The position numbers were made by a program, and so were the translations under genes. Source: Phycisphaerae bacterium (GTDB lineage Bacteria > Planctomycetota > Phycisphaerae > SM23-33). Taken from it: a DNA stretch of 47,652 bases. The stretch covers positions 1 to 47,652 of the forward strand of contig JAFGJE010000174.1 of NCBI GenBank assembly GCA_016929245.1. Direction: 5' to 3'. Positions 1-9,180 of the stretch are shown in pieces. The notes below the pieces were generated by a model. That model searched no databases. It saw only the letters and a list, made by a program, of their open reading frames with translations, and was not told where the DNA came from. The stretch's first letter is position 1. The number at the start of each line of letters is the position of its first letter.

Positions 1-2
1 CC

Positions 3-59
3 ATCTATCACAGCGGCCTGTGGCGAACCTACTGGACACAAGAAAAAGCCGCCGCCTGA
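3..59 (+). CDS. C-terminal end of a CDS truncated by the window edge (..IYHSGLWRTYWTQEKAAA*)
   Basis: Open frame from the window edge to TGA at 57-59; too short to assign. Confidence 0.35.
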   Translation: MYHSGLWRTYWTQEKAAA

Positions 60-248
60 GGCCGCCATGATTTATCCTCGCACACGCTGATCTGAATCAT
101 GAGATTGAATCCTTGCGTACCGGCCTGTGGATCGAATACATTCCCGGTAGCGTACCGATTCCGCGAGGAATGTGGTATGAAAAAACCTTCGTTTCGGAGG
201 AATCGTGAGCGACCGGATTTTCAGGTATAACAGAAGAAACAGCAAATC

Positions 249-329
249 CGACACTGAGTTTCTGAGAGACTGAGAAGATTTTAATATATCTTCTCTGGTT
301 TTCTCCGTTTTCTCCGTATCTCAGTGTCG
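249..329. repeat. Intergenic fold-back: CGACACTGAG (249-258)/CTCAGTGTCG (320-329), inner GAGAAGA (272-278)/TCTTCTC (289-295)
   Basis: Inverted repeat read directly. Confidence 0.7.
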
Positions 330-468
330 TTCTTTCTTGAGTTTTCACGGTGCCTTAAGCTGTACTGATTCACAACCAGAAAATAATGTCACTCACAAGG
401 AATCCGCCTTCTCCGCGAGACAAGGCGCGTATACAATTGGACCGTGGCTGTTTGGACGCCGGAGAACC

Positions 469-1074
469 ATGGGTATGAACGGTGCGGTAATTGTCGCCCA
501 TCCGGATGACGAGATCATCTGGTGCGGCGGGGTGATGTTGTCCCGTCCCGACTGGAAATGGACGGTGCTGACGCTCTGTCGGGCCGACGATCCCGACCGG
601 GCGCCGAAATTCCACACCCTCTGCGTGAAGCTGGGAATCCACGGAATCATGTCCAACCTGAACGACGGGGAAACACTCCAGGCGATTCACCCCCCCACCG
701 ACATCGGGAACCGCATCATCGAGCTTCTACCGAGCTGGCGGTGGGATTTGTGCTTAACCCACGGCAGGAACGGGGAATACGGCCATCCGCGGCACGTGGA
801 GGTGCACGAGGCGGTGTTGCATTTATTCCGCAACGGAATCCTGGCGTGCGACGCGTTATGGACGTTCGCGTATGAATGCGAAGCGCCCACGGGGCGATGC
901 GCCCCGGCCGACTGGGGCGACCACGTCGTGGAACTCACCGACGAACAACTTCAAGAAAAACGACGGATCATCCGAGAAGAATACGGGTTTCCACTGGGAT
1001 CGTTTGAAGAGACCGCCTGTATTTCTCCGGAATCGTTTTTGCGTATGGAAAGCAGTGAAGGAGCAAAACCATGA
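469..1074 (+). CDS. PIG-L/LmbE-family deacetylase
   Basis: MNGAVIVAHPDDEIIWCGGVML (AHPDDE motif) and HGRNGEYGHPRHVEVH motif; start probably ATG 469 or 475 inside ORF 337..1074. Confidence 0.85.
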   Translation: MGMNGAVIVAHPDDEIIWCGGVMLSRPDWKWTVLTLCRADDPDRAPKFHTLCVKLGIHGIMSNLNDGETLQAIHPPTDIGNRIIELLPSWRWDLCLTHGRNGEYGHPRHVEVHEAVLHLFRNGILACDALWTFAYECEAPTGRCAPADWGDHVVELTDEQLQEKRRIIREEYGFPLGSFEETACISPESFLRMESSEGAKP

Positions 1075-2213
1075 AGGTGCTGTTGCTGTATGACTATCCG
1101 CCCTCGCCCGGCGGACTGGCGACACAGGGCGATTTGTTGTATCAAGGGTTACGGGAAATCGGAGTCGACGCCAAGGCGGTGAATTTCGAAGCCGCCCAGG
1201 AAAAGGAGTGGTACTACCGCTGGTACAAACCCGACATCGTGTTGGGCGTGGGCTTCTGGGGACACGCCCCGCACCTGGTGTTTCACCCCCAGAAATTCGG
1301 GATGCAGCCGGTGCCGTGGCTGGTCGTGGACGGATACCTCGCGAACTATCTCGAAGTCCTCAACAAGCTGCCGTTGCTTCTGACAACGTCCAACTGGGTC
1401 AAGGACGTGTACGTCCGGGACGGTCTGAAGCCCGACAACATCGAGGTCCTGCCCGTCGGATGCGACACGGATTCCTTCCTCCCGCGGGACAAAAGCGATC
1501 CGATGGTCGCTTCCGTGCGGGAATCCCTGGGCGTGCGCGACCATGAACTGATGATCCTGACCATCGGCGGGGACGCCGCCAGCAAGGGCGCGCAGGAAGT
1601 GATGCAGGCGCTGGCGCTGATCGAGGGAAAAGTTCCGGAATACAAATATGTCTGCAAGGTTTGGCCCCAGCCCCGCACCGACCAGCAGAACCTCGCGGAC
1701 ATGCAGATGGCCGGCAGCCTCGGACTGGAAAAACGGGTGATCTACACCACCGGGAAGATGTCCCGGAATTACATTCCGTTCCTGATCTCCGCGTGCGACG
1801 TGTACGCCGCCCCGTCGCGTCTGGAAGGTTTCGGCATGCCGCAGGTGGAAGCCGGCGCCTGCGGAAAACCCGTCATCGGGATCAAGGCGATGGCGATGCT
1901 CGACACCCTCGTGCACGGGAAAACCGCGTTCCTCGCGGGCGTCGCCCAGGAAATCCGCCTGCGGGAGACCATCCTCGGACAGGACCAGGGATACGAGGAC
2001 GGGCACCGGGTGGTGTTCAAACGTCCCCGAACCGCCGACTACCGCGCCAGCATCCACGACATCGCCGACGCCCTGATGAAACTCCTGAACGACGAGGCGC
2101 TGCGAAACAAAATGGGCCAGGCGGGGCGACAACGCGTCGTGGAAAATTACGACTATCGCACCGTGGCGAAGAAATTCGTCGAGATCATTACCCGACGACT
2201 GGGTGTCAAATGA
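1071..2213 (+). CDS. Glycosyltransferase family 4
   Basis: GT4-like MKVLLLYDYPPSPGGLATQGDLLYQGL and PSRLEGFGMPQVEAGACGKPVIG motif; ATGA overlap with the upstream gene. Confidence 0.85.
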   Translation: MKVLLLYDYPPSPGGLATQGDLLYQGLREIGVDAKAVNFEAAQEKEWYYRWYKPDIVLGVGFWGHAPHLVFHPQKFGMQPVPWLVVDGYLANYLEVLNKLPLLLTTSNWVKDVYVRDGLKPDNIEVLPVGCDTDSFLPRDKSDPMVASVRESLGVRDHELMILTIGGDAASKGAQEVMQALALIEGKVPEYKYVCKVWPQPRTDQQNLADMQMAGSLGLEKRVIYTTGKMSRNYIPFLISACDVYAAPSRLEGFGMPQVEAGACGKPVIGIKAMAMLDTLVHGKTAFLAGVAQEIRLRETILGQDQGYEDGHRVVFKRPRTADYRASIHDIADALMKLLNDEALRNKMGQAGRQRVVENYDYRTVAKKFVEIITRRLGVK

Positions 2214-3424
2214 GTCTGACTCCGCGGGAATCCGACTACGTGCGGAAAGCCAAGGCGGCGGCCCTGGAAGTGCTCGTGCACAACATGCACGGACCTTACC
2301 GGGGCCTGCCGCGGACGGCCGGGTGGGGCTATCCCGAACCCTACACGCGCGACCTGATGATCGCGACGCTGGGGATTCTCGCATCGGGACACAAGAAACT
2401 CATCGCCTCCACGCGACGCGTGCTGGAGTCGCTGGCGAAAAATCAGACGCGACTGGGGCACATCCCCTCGCTCGTGCACGACTCGGAAGACCGCGGCGCC
2501 AGCGACACCACACCCCTGTTCCTCCTGGCGGTGGGCATCTTCCGACGGGTGATGAACCAACCGGATTTCCTCGAAGACGCCGTCCGGAAATCCCTCACCT
2601 GGATGGACTACCAGAGCGTCGAGGATCGCGTGATCGTGCCCCAACTGCCCACCAGCGACTGGCGCGACGAACAATGGGTGCTCGGATACGGGCTGTTCGT
2701 CAACACCGTCGTGTACAGCTATCTCCGCTGCTTCGGCCTGCACGAGAAGGCCGACTTCCTGCAAAATCTCATGAATCGTTTCACCGTGAAGGCCGAAGTC
2801 AAGCAGCGCCACGTCCATGAAGGCCTGGTCCTGCCCAGCAAACCCTACTACGCCCTGTATTCCTACAAGGTGCATCGCTCCGAGCGGTTCGATCTGCTGG
2901 GAAACAGTATCGCGCTGCTGTCGGGACTCGCCTCGCCGACCCGCGCGAACAACCTGATTACCTGGATCGAAGAGGAAACCACGTCCATGCGGAAACACGG
3001 CGAACTGGCCGTCGACCTGCCGCCGAACTTCTTCCCGTATATCTACCCCAGCGATCCGGACTGGATGCCCCGCTACAAACGCTTCAACCAGCCCGGCGAA
3101 TATCACAACGGCGGGATCTGGCCTTTCGTGTGCGGGTTCTACATCGCCGGTGTCGTGGCCGCCGGCAAGCAGAAACTCGCGGAGCAGAAGCTCCTGGCGC
3201 TGACGGACCTGATCACACCCGCCGTCAACGAGAAACTCCCCTACGGGTTCAACGAATGGTGCTACGCCCGCGACGGTCAGCCGGCCGGACAGGACTGGCA
3301 GACCTGGTCGGCAGCGATGTATCTCTACGCGGCGACCTGCGTGGAGTCCGGCAAGGCGCTGTTCTTCGATGATTTCCGTATTGCCCCCAATACCAATCAG
3401 ACGAAAAAATCAAATGGTGGGTAG
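2210..3424 (+). CDS. GH100-like (alkaline/neutral invertase) or amylo-alpha-1,6-glucosidase-type protein
   Basis: MSLTPRESDYVRKAKAAALEVL..GWGYPEPYTRDLMIATLGIL..; begins inside ORF 1661..3424 at the ATGA overlap with the GT4 gene. Confidence 0.6.
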   Translation: MSLTPRESDYVRKAKAAALEVLVHNMHGPYRGLPRTAGWGYPEPYTRDLMIATLGILASGHKKLIASTRRVLESLAKNQTRLGHIPSLVHDSEDRGASDTTPLFLLAVGIFRRVMNQPDFLEDAVRKSLTWMDYQSVEDRVIVPQLPTSDWRDEQWVLGYGLFVNTVVYSYLRCFGLHEKADFLQNLMNRFTVKAEVKQRHVHEGLVLPSKPYYALYSYKVHRSERFDLLGNSIALLSGLASPTRANNLITWIEEETTSMRKHGELAVDLPPNFFPYIYPSDPDWMPRYKRFNQPGEYHNGGIWPFVCGFYIAGVVAAGKQKLAEQKLLALTDLITPAVNEKLPYGFNEWCYARDGQPAGQDWQTWSAAMYLYAATCVESGKALFFDDFRIAPNTNQTKKSNGG

Positions 3425-3429
3425 TAGTT

Positions 3430-3492
3430 GGTAGCCTGTAGTCGGTAGTCGGGAATCCGACACTGTCTACCGACCACCGACTACGGACTACC
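3430..3492. repeat. Fold-back repeat (ggtagcctgtagtcggtagtcgg / ccgaccaccgactacggactacc)
   Basis: 23-nt arms 3430-3452 and 3470-3492, 3 mismatches. Confidence 0.8.
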
Positions 3493-3520
3493 ATCTATTC
3501 AAAAATATGGAGCCAATGGA

Positions 3521-4018
3521 ATGATGTCGCAAAACACCGGCTATTCTGCGCCTAGGATTGTTTGCACGGTTTTCTTTTTCGTTCTCCTGGCGAGTCTCTA
3601 TCCCGCCGTCCCTTTAACCCGTTGGTTCAACTCGATTCCCAACCTGACTTCCTCCTATGAGAAATGGAAGCCCGCGTTTTTCCTTTTCTCCAGGATCGCG
3701 TCGGCGGGTGTGCTCCTGTCGGCTGTGGTAAGTCTTTGCGTAAGACTCAAATCGCTGCGCGTCGCCGGTTTTGTCGCCATTCCCTGCATGCTGTTTTCCC
3801 TAAGGTTTCCCCTGGAGTATTTCTTCGTGATACCGGCGGCGTTCTACGGAGCCGCCGTCGTCCTCTCTCTCCTCCACGCATGGCGCAAGAAAGGAACCCC
3901 CTGGAAGATTATCGTTACGAACGTAATGGCGACGGTGGTGTTTCTCCTGAGCGTATACGGCAGTCTGCTCTGCGCAAAGCTCATGGCCCTCGACTGGGCG
4001 GCGGCGATGGACCATTAA
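3521..4018 (+). CDS. Hypothetical multi-pass membrane protein
   Basis: 165 aa ORF with several hydrophobic segments. Confidence 0.65.
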   Translation: MMSQNTGYSAPRIVCTVFFFVLLASLYPAVPLTRWFNSIPNLTSSYEKWKPAFFLFSRIASAGVLLSAVVSLCVRLKSLRVAGFVAIPCMLFSLRFPLEYFFVIPAAFYGAAVVLSLLHAWRKKGTPWKIIVTNVMATVVFLLSVYGSLLCAKLMALDWAAAMDH

Positions 4019-4026
4019 GTCGGTAA

Positions 4027-4099
4027 TAGGGCGTGCAACTTGTTGCACGCGCAATGTTCCTCTTTCCTAATTCCCGCGTGCAACAAGTTGCACGCCCTA
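4027..4099. repeat. Perfect 25-bp inverted repeat with nested palindromes, overlapping the prfB stop codon
   Basis: TAGGGCGTGCAACTTGTTGCACGCG (4027-4051) and its exact reverse complement (4075-4099). Confidence 0.9.
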
Positions 4100-5210
4100 C
4101 TTCTTCCCCGCCGCTCGATATCGCAGGTACTCGTCGATGAATCCCTGCAAATCGCCGTCGAGGATTTTATCGGTGTGGGGGCTTTTTCGTTCCGTTCGTT
4201 CGTCGCGCACGAGTTGGTAGGGGTACAGCACGTAGGAGCGAATCTGGTTGCCCCAGGCGATTTCGCCCTTGTCGCCGTAGAGTTTCGCCAGTTCGGCGTC
4301 GCGTTTGGCCTGCTCGTGCTGGTAGAGCTTCGCCGCGAGCATGCGCTTCGCTTCGGCGCGGTTCTTGTGCTGCGAGCGGTCGTTCTGACACTGCACGACC
4401 AGGCCCGTCGGAAGGTGCGTCAGGCGGACGGCGCTGGAGGTTTTGTTCACGTGCTGCCCGCCCGCGCCGCTGGCGCGGTAGGTGTCCTCGCGGATGTCCT
4501 TGTCCCAGTCGATCTCGACGTCCACGTCGTCCATCTCCGGCAGGACGTCCACCGACGAGAAACTCGTGTGCCGCCGGTTCTGGGAATCGAACGGGCTGAT
4601 CCGCACCAGGCGGTGCACGCCGCGCTCTGCCGACAGATACCCGTAGGCGTAAGGTCCCTTCACGTGGTACGTGATCGAACGGATGCCGGCTTCCTCGCCG
4701 TCGGTGCGGTCGATTTCGTCGGCGGAGAAACCCGAACGCTCGAAATACCGCAGGTACATGCGGAGCATCATCTCCGCCCAGTCGCAGCTTTCGGTTCCCC
4801 CGGCCCCGGCGTGAATGGAGAAATAGCAGTTGCCCGCGTCATGCTCATCGCTCAGCAAGGCCTTCAGCTCGAGGCTTTCCAGGTCGTCCTTGACCTTCTG
4901 GGCGATTTCGGCCACTTCCCGGAATTCCTCTTCGCTGTCCTCTTCCCGCGCGAGTTCGTAGTGCACCTGCAGGTCTTCCACGCGCCGCGACAGATCCTTC
5001 GTGGGCGCGACAATCGCCTTCTGGGCCTTCAATTCCGCGACGACCTTCCGGGCCGACTCCTGGTGGTCCCAGAATCCGGGCGCGGACATCGTCCGCTCCA
5101 GTTCGTCCATCTTGCCTTGACGCGCGGGGATGTCAAAGAGAGTCCCGGATAGCGACGATCCGGGCGCTGAGGTTTTCAATCACGTCATGCAATGAATCCA
5201 GTTCGATCAT
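4097..5210 (-). CDS. prfB: Peptide chain release factor 2, expressed by programmed +1 frameshift (5210..5136 then 5134..4097)
   Basis: Short ORF MIELDSLHDVIENLSARIVAIRDSL* ends CTT TGA C; +1 frame continues DIPARQGKMDELERTM..; GGQ motif in SGAGGQHVNKTSSAVRLTHLPTG. Confidence 0.93.
5133..5138 (-). promoter_or_regulatory. prfB recoding site CTT-TGA-C
   Basis: In-frame TGA after codon 25; downstream frame is RF2. Confidence 0.9.
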
Positions 5211-5357
5211 AAACACCAACTCCCGTTCTTCTCTTACGCCACGCCGTTTCGGTGACGCGGGATCAGGATACCATATCTTTCCATCGGACGTATCTGAATT
5301 TTTCATCCGACAACTTGAATTTGAAAAACCATAATTGTGTCCTCCCGAGCGAAATAG

Positions 5358-5458
5358 TGTCATCCTGAGCGGAGCGAGTCTTCGAGCGGAGTCGAAGGAC
5401 CTTACGCTCAGCAACCCTTGAGGTCCTTCGACTCCGCTGCGCTCCGCTCAGGATGACA
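5358..5458. repeat. Family-A fold-back, copy A1 (TGTCATCCTGAG...CTCAGGATGACA)
   Basis: Arms read directly. Confidence 0.9.
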
Positions 5459-5480
5459 ATCCAGACTGGATGACAACACA

Positions 5481-6323
5481 CTACCTTCTGTCATGTTGCC
5501 TCCGCCAAAACCGCGGACTTTGCCCCGTCACCTGCCGGAACTGCCGGCTGAAGAAGTACACGTCGTTGTACCCAAGATCGTCGGCGACCTGCGAAATCGT
5601 CCTTCCGGTTTCCAGCAGCATCCCCGCCGCGGCGCGAACACGGGACTGCTTGATATACGCCCGCGGCGTCATGCCGAAACTCTTGCGGAACTGCATCGTC
5701 AGGTACGCGGGATTGAGCTGACAGTGCTTCGCCAGTTCGGCGACGGAATATCGTCGCGCGAGATTGTCGTGAATAAACTCCAGGCATCGCCTTTGCTGGT
5801 GCGGCTGCAATCCTCCCAATCCCGCCGGGGGCGCGTCGGCAAGCTGCAAAATCTCGCAGAGCAGTTGCGCGAGGATGCTCCTGTGGCGCAACGACTCGAG
5901 GGAACCGCCATGTTGTCGTCCCAGAGAAAGCTCTCTCAACAGGGAATCCGCCCAGCTCGCCCGTTCACAAAGGATATAATTCGCTTGAAGCCGCGGACAA
6001 CGTCTCGACCCGAAGCGAAACCGTAGATACGCCACGCACGCCTCCCCCCGGGGCAGACGCACCTCCTGTCGAGCGCCAGGCTGCACCCACAGCAGCGCCC
6101 CGGGAGGGATCACGATCTCCTTCCCGGCAATCCTGGCCGCGGTTTGCCCCCGGCGGTTGTAATGGATCAGGTGTTCGTCAATCACGCGCGGCGCAATGAA
6201 CGTGCAAGGTCCGACGGCTTCGGCCCGACCTCGCGACGAAAGGTCCAGCGTCGAGCGGGATTGGAGAAGCATCTCGACCAGGCGCGTCTCGGTGACGATC
6301 GTTCGGGGATTCGAGGAAGGCAT
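5481..6323 (-). CDS. AraC-family transcriptional regulator with N-terminal cupin-like domain
   Basis: C-terminal HTH: YSVAELAKHCQLNPAYLTMQFRKSFGMTPRAYIKQSRVRAAAGMLLETGRTISQVADDLGYNDVYFFSRQFRQVTGQSP. Confidence 0.92.
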   Translation of the reverse strand: MPSSNPRTIVTETRLVEMLLQSRSTLDLSSRGRAEAVGPCTFIAPRVIDEHLIHYNRRGQTAARIAGKEIVIPPGALLWVQPGARQEVRLPRGEACVAYLRFRFGSRRCPRLQANYILCERASWADSLLRELSLGRQHGGSLESLRHRSILAQLLCEILQLADAPPAGLGGLQPHQQRRCLEFIHDNLARRYSVAELAKHCQLNPAYLTMQFRKSFGMTPRAYIKQSRVRAAAGMLLETGRTISQVADDLGYNDVYFFSRQFRQVTGQSPRFWRRQHDRR

Positions 6324-6397
6324 AATATGAGATATAATACATCTTTTTGATTTCCGCGTCCATTGGGTTTTCCGGGAGGATCGACTACCATACAGAC

Positions 6398-7642
6398 ATG
6401 ACTACACTCTCAACCGTCCCTACCGACGTGATCGTATTGCGCGATCTGGCAAAGCGATACGTCGAGGTGGCCGCCGACCCGATCCAGAACCAACGACGCG
6501 ACCTGTGGCGAAGACATAACCGTCTGAAACCCACCCGGCCTCTGCTCTACCTCCGAGGCGGGGAGGCATGGAACGAAGTTCCCGAAATCACGACGCGGAA
6601 ATGCGCGGATTCACTTTTCCAGTCCGTCGAGCGAAATCTTCGCTACCTGCTCTTCCGGGCAGCGATGGGGGACGACTCGATTTTCGAGCCATGGTTCGTC
6701 GTGTCGCCCGTTTATTCGAGTATCGGTTGGGGTGTCGAAGGCACGCACGTGTTTTCCGAAGAATCGTTCGGATCGTATAAAATCGACTATCCCATAAACG
6801 ATCTGGACGCCGATCTGGAAAAACTTCGCATGCCGAGTCACGCGATTGACGAAGCGGCTACGCGGCAGACGTTTGATCGAATTACCGACGCGATCGGCGA
6901 CATTCTGCCCGTGGTGCTGGATCGAGGTCCGTGCTACCGCATGTGGGGCGGGGATCTTTCGACGGCTCTGGGGCATCTGCGCGGCATCGAACATTTCATG
7001 CTCGATATGATGGACAACCCCGCCGGACTGCATCGGTTGATGGCGTTTTTGCGGGATGGGATTTTAGCGGTGCATGAACAGGCGGAGGCCGCCGGCGACT
7101 GGAGCACACTCGCCCACGAAAACCAGGCCATGCCGTATGCCGAGGAACTGCCCGACCCAGCCGCCGATTCGGCCGGCGTCTCACGAAGCGAACTGTGGGG
7201 TTACCAGGCCGCCCAGGAATTCACGCTCGTGTCACCCGCGATGCACGAGGAATTCCTGCTGGAATATCAACTGCCGATTCTGGAGAAGTTCGGCCTGGTC
7301 GCCTACGGGTGCTGCGAAGACCTGACGCGGAAAATCGACATGCTCCGCCGCCGCGTCAAAAACCTGCGCCGCATCGCCGTATCTCCGATGGCCGACGCGA
7401 AAACGTGCATCGAACAAATCGGCGAGGATTACGTGATCTCCTGGCGGCCCAGCCCCGCCGAAATGGTCTGCACCGGTTTCGACGCCGACCGCGTGCGGCG
7501 CGTCACGCGCGAAACGCTCCGGATGGCCCAAGGCCTGCACATCGACATCACCCTAAAAGACGTCCAAACCGTCCAGAACGACCCCCGCCGGCTACAAGAA
7601 TGGACGCGCATCACCCGCGAAGTCGCGGATGAGTTCGCGTAA
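6398..7642 (+). CDS. Uroporphyrinogen decarboxylase (URO-D/MtaA/CmuA)-family protein
   Basis: GCCEDLTRKIDMLRRRVKNLRRIAVSPMADAKTCIEQIGEDYVISWRPSP; divergent from AraC. Confidence 0.75.
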   Translation: MTTLSTVPTDVIVLRDLAKRYVEVAADPIQNQRRDLWRRHNRLKPTRPLLYLRGGEAWNEVPEITTRKCADSLFQSVERNLRYLLFRAAMGDDSIFEPWFVVSPVYSSIGWGVEGTHVFSEESFGSYKIDYPINDLDADLEKLRMPSHAIDEAATRQTFDRITDAIGDILPVVLDRGPCYRMWGGDLSTALGHLRGIEHFMLDMMDNPAGLHRLMAFLRDGILAVHEQAEAAGDWSTLAHENQAMPYAEELPDPAADSAGVSRSELWGYQAAQEFTLVSPAMHEEFLLEYQLPILEKFGLVAYGCCEDLTRKIDMLRRRVKNLRRIAVSPMADAKTCIEQIGEDYVISWRPSPAEMVCTGFDADRVRRVTRETLRMAQGLHIDITLKDVQTVQNDPRRLQEWTRITREVADEFA

Positions 7643-7655
7643 ATCGATGTTTCCG

Positions 7656-7714
7656 GGTGGGCATGCTTTTCCCTGAGGGATAAGCATGTCTTTGATTACC
7701 AATGCATGCCCACC
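7656..7714. repeat. Fold-back repeat GGTGGGCATGC/GCATGCCCACC with inner GCTTTTCCCTGAGGGATAAGC
   Basis: Arms 7656-7666 and 7704-7714. Confidence 0.75.
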
Positions 7715-7810
7715 TCCCTTCGGGATAAGGGCCTTGCCGCCCTTTCGGGAAAACCATTATTGGATTTGGGTGACGGGAACAATCGAAAAACATGCAAACC
7801 CGGGGCCGAT

Positions 7811-8941
7811 TTATGAACCTGTTCGCCCGCGTCGCAGGATACCCCAACCGCCCAGAATCAGGATTCCGCACGTGGTCGGTTCGGGCACTTCCGGCAGTTC
7901 CAGGTCCGCGTAATCGTAGTCGATCGTTCCGTCCACGGCGGTGACTTTCAACTTCACCGTATGCCATCTTCCGCTCATTCCCAGCGTATTTTGCAGATAC
8001 TCCAGCGTCGCCGTCGGGGTTTCTCCGAACAGGTCGTAGGTTCCGTCGTTGTTGACATCCCACTCATAGGAGGCGATCCCGCTGGAAGCCATCGACCACG
8101 TGGCGTCAAGTTCCAGATCATCCTCCTCGGAAGCAAAATACCTACCGGGCGCCGCGATGGCCGTCGCCCAGGGAGTTCCGTCGGGCGCGGGATCATACAC
8201 GTGGATGGCGCCGGGAGCGCCGGAGTCATATCCCACGACGCCCGTCGTATATAACCGCGTGCCGTCGGTGGCGATGGCCCGGACGCCCTGTGTGAAATTC
8301 CCGAGTTTGAAGATTCGTTCCCGATCCCCGGTCACCGGATCCAATTCCACGACAATCGCGTTGTCCAGATTGATCGAAATCACCGCCAACAGATTATCGC
8401 CGTAGGCACACAGAGCATCGGGTGTCCAATAGATACACCCGCTGCGCTCATAGTATGGAGAAGGAACGGCGTCTAAAATCTCTCCGGTGGCGGAATTGCG
8501 TTTTTGAATTTCATTATAGTAGCCGCACGTGTACAACTCTCCATTGAGGAATGTGGGATGGCTGACGGGATACACATCGGAAATCTCATGAATCGTGGTT
8601 CCCGTCGCGGGATCAAACTCGCGCAACTTCGCCGCGATGTTCCAGGAACTGATGACTGTGAACAGGCTTGTCCCGTTATACCCCAATCCATGGGCGTTGC
8701 TCAGAGAATAATCATCCAGCACCGAACCGTCCGACGGTTGGATCGTATAGATTTTATTTCCTCCCTGAAGAATCAGATTCGTCCCGTCATGAACCAAGCC
8801 ATGGCCGGACCAGTAGGGAGTGGTGATACTGTGGGAAAACACGAAGGGTTCCGCGACGGCGGTCGCGGTCCATACCGATCCCACCAGAAGCAACACCGGA
8901 ATCGCGCATGACAAGGAAAAACGAGTCTTTTGTCGTTTCAT
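7811..8941 (-). CDS. Secreted beta-propeller-like protein with PEP-CTERM sorting signal
   Basis: Signal peptide MKRQKTRFSLSCAIPVLLLVGSVWTATAVA; C-terminus PEPTTCGILILGGWGILRRGRTGS. Confidence 0.8.
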   Translation of the reverse strand: MKRQKTRFSLSCAIPVLLLVGSVWTATAVAEPFVFSHSITTPYWSGHGLVHDGTNLILQGGNKIYTIQPSDGSVLDDYSLSNAHGLGYNGTSLFTVISSWNIAAKLREFDPATGTTIHEISDVYPVSHPTFLNGELYTCGYYNEIQKRNSATGEILDAVPSPYYERSGCIYWTPDALCAYGDNLLAVISINLDNAIVVELDPVTGDRERIFKLGNFTQGVRAIATDGTRLYTTGVVGYDSGAPGAIHVYDPAPDGTPWATAIAAPGRYFASEEDDLELDATWSMASSGIASYEWDVNNDGTYDLFGETPTATLEYLQNTLGMSGRWHTVKLKVTAVDGTIDYDYADLELPEVPEPTTCGILILGGWGILRRGRTGS

Positions 8942-9180
8942 AGTTGTTCCCTCTGATTCGCGAAAAACCGCTAAACGGACAATCAAAACAGGCAATGCCG
9001 ATGGAAATTACCAGGAAAGATATCTACCAAGGCTCAATTGGTATTTCACGTTTGATAATCAATCCCTCACCATCTGATCGGCTATGAATGGAATTGTATC
9101 TTGTTTACTGTTTTCGTCAAGAAGAATATGGCTGTTTTTGAACATGAACTTTTTATCCCTCATTCCGTATATCCTTCCGG

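Noticed and set aside
1149-2384. 411-aa minus-strand ORF opposite the GT4 gene
   Set aside because: Shadow frame of the glycosyltransferase with no domain signal.
4040-5152. 370-aa plus-strand ORF opposite prfB
   Set aside because: Shadow frame of prfB.
5263-5481. Small ORFs such as VILSGAQRSRRTSRVAERKVLRLRSKTRSAQDD
   Set aside because: Translations of family-A repeat DNA, seen at every copy; not genes.
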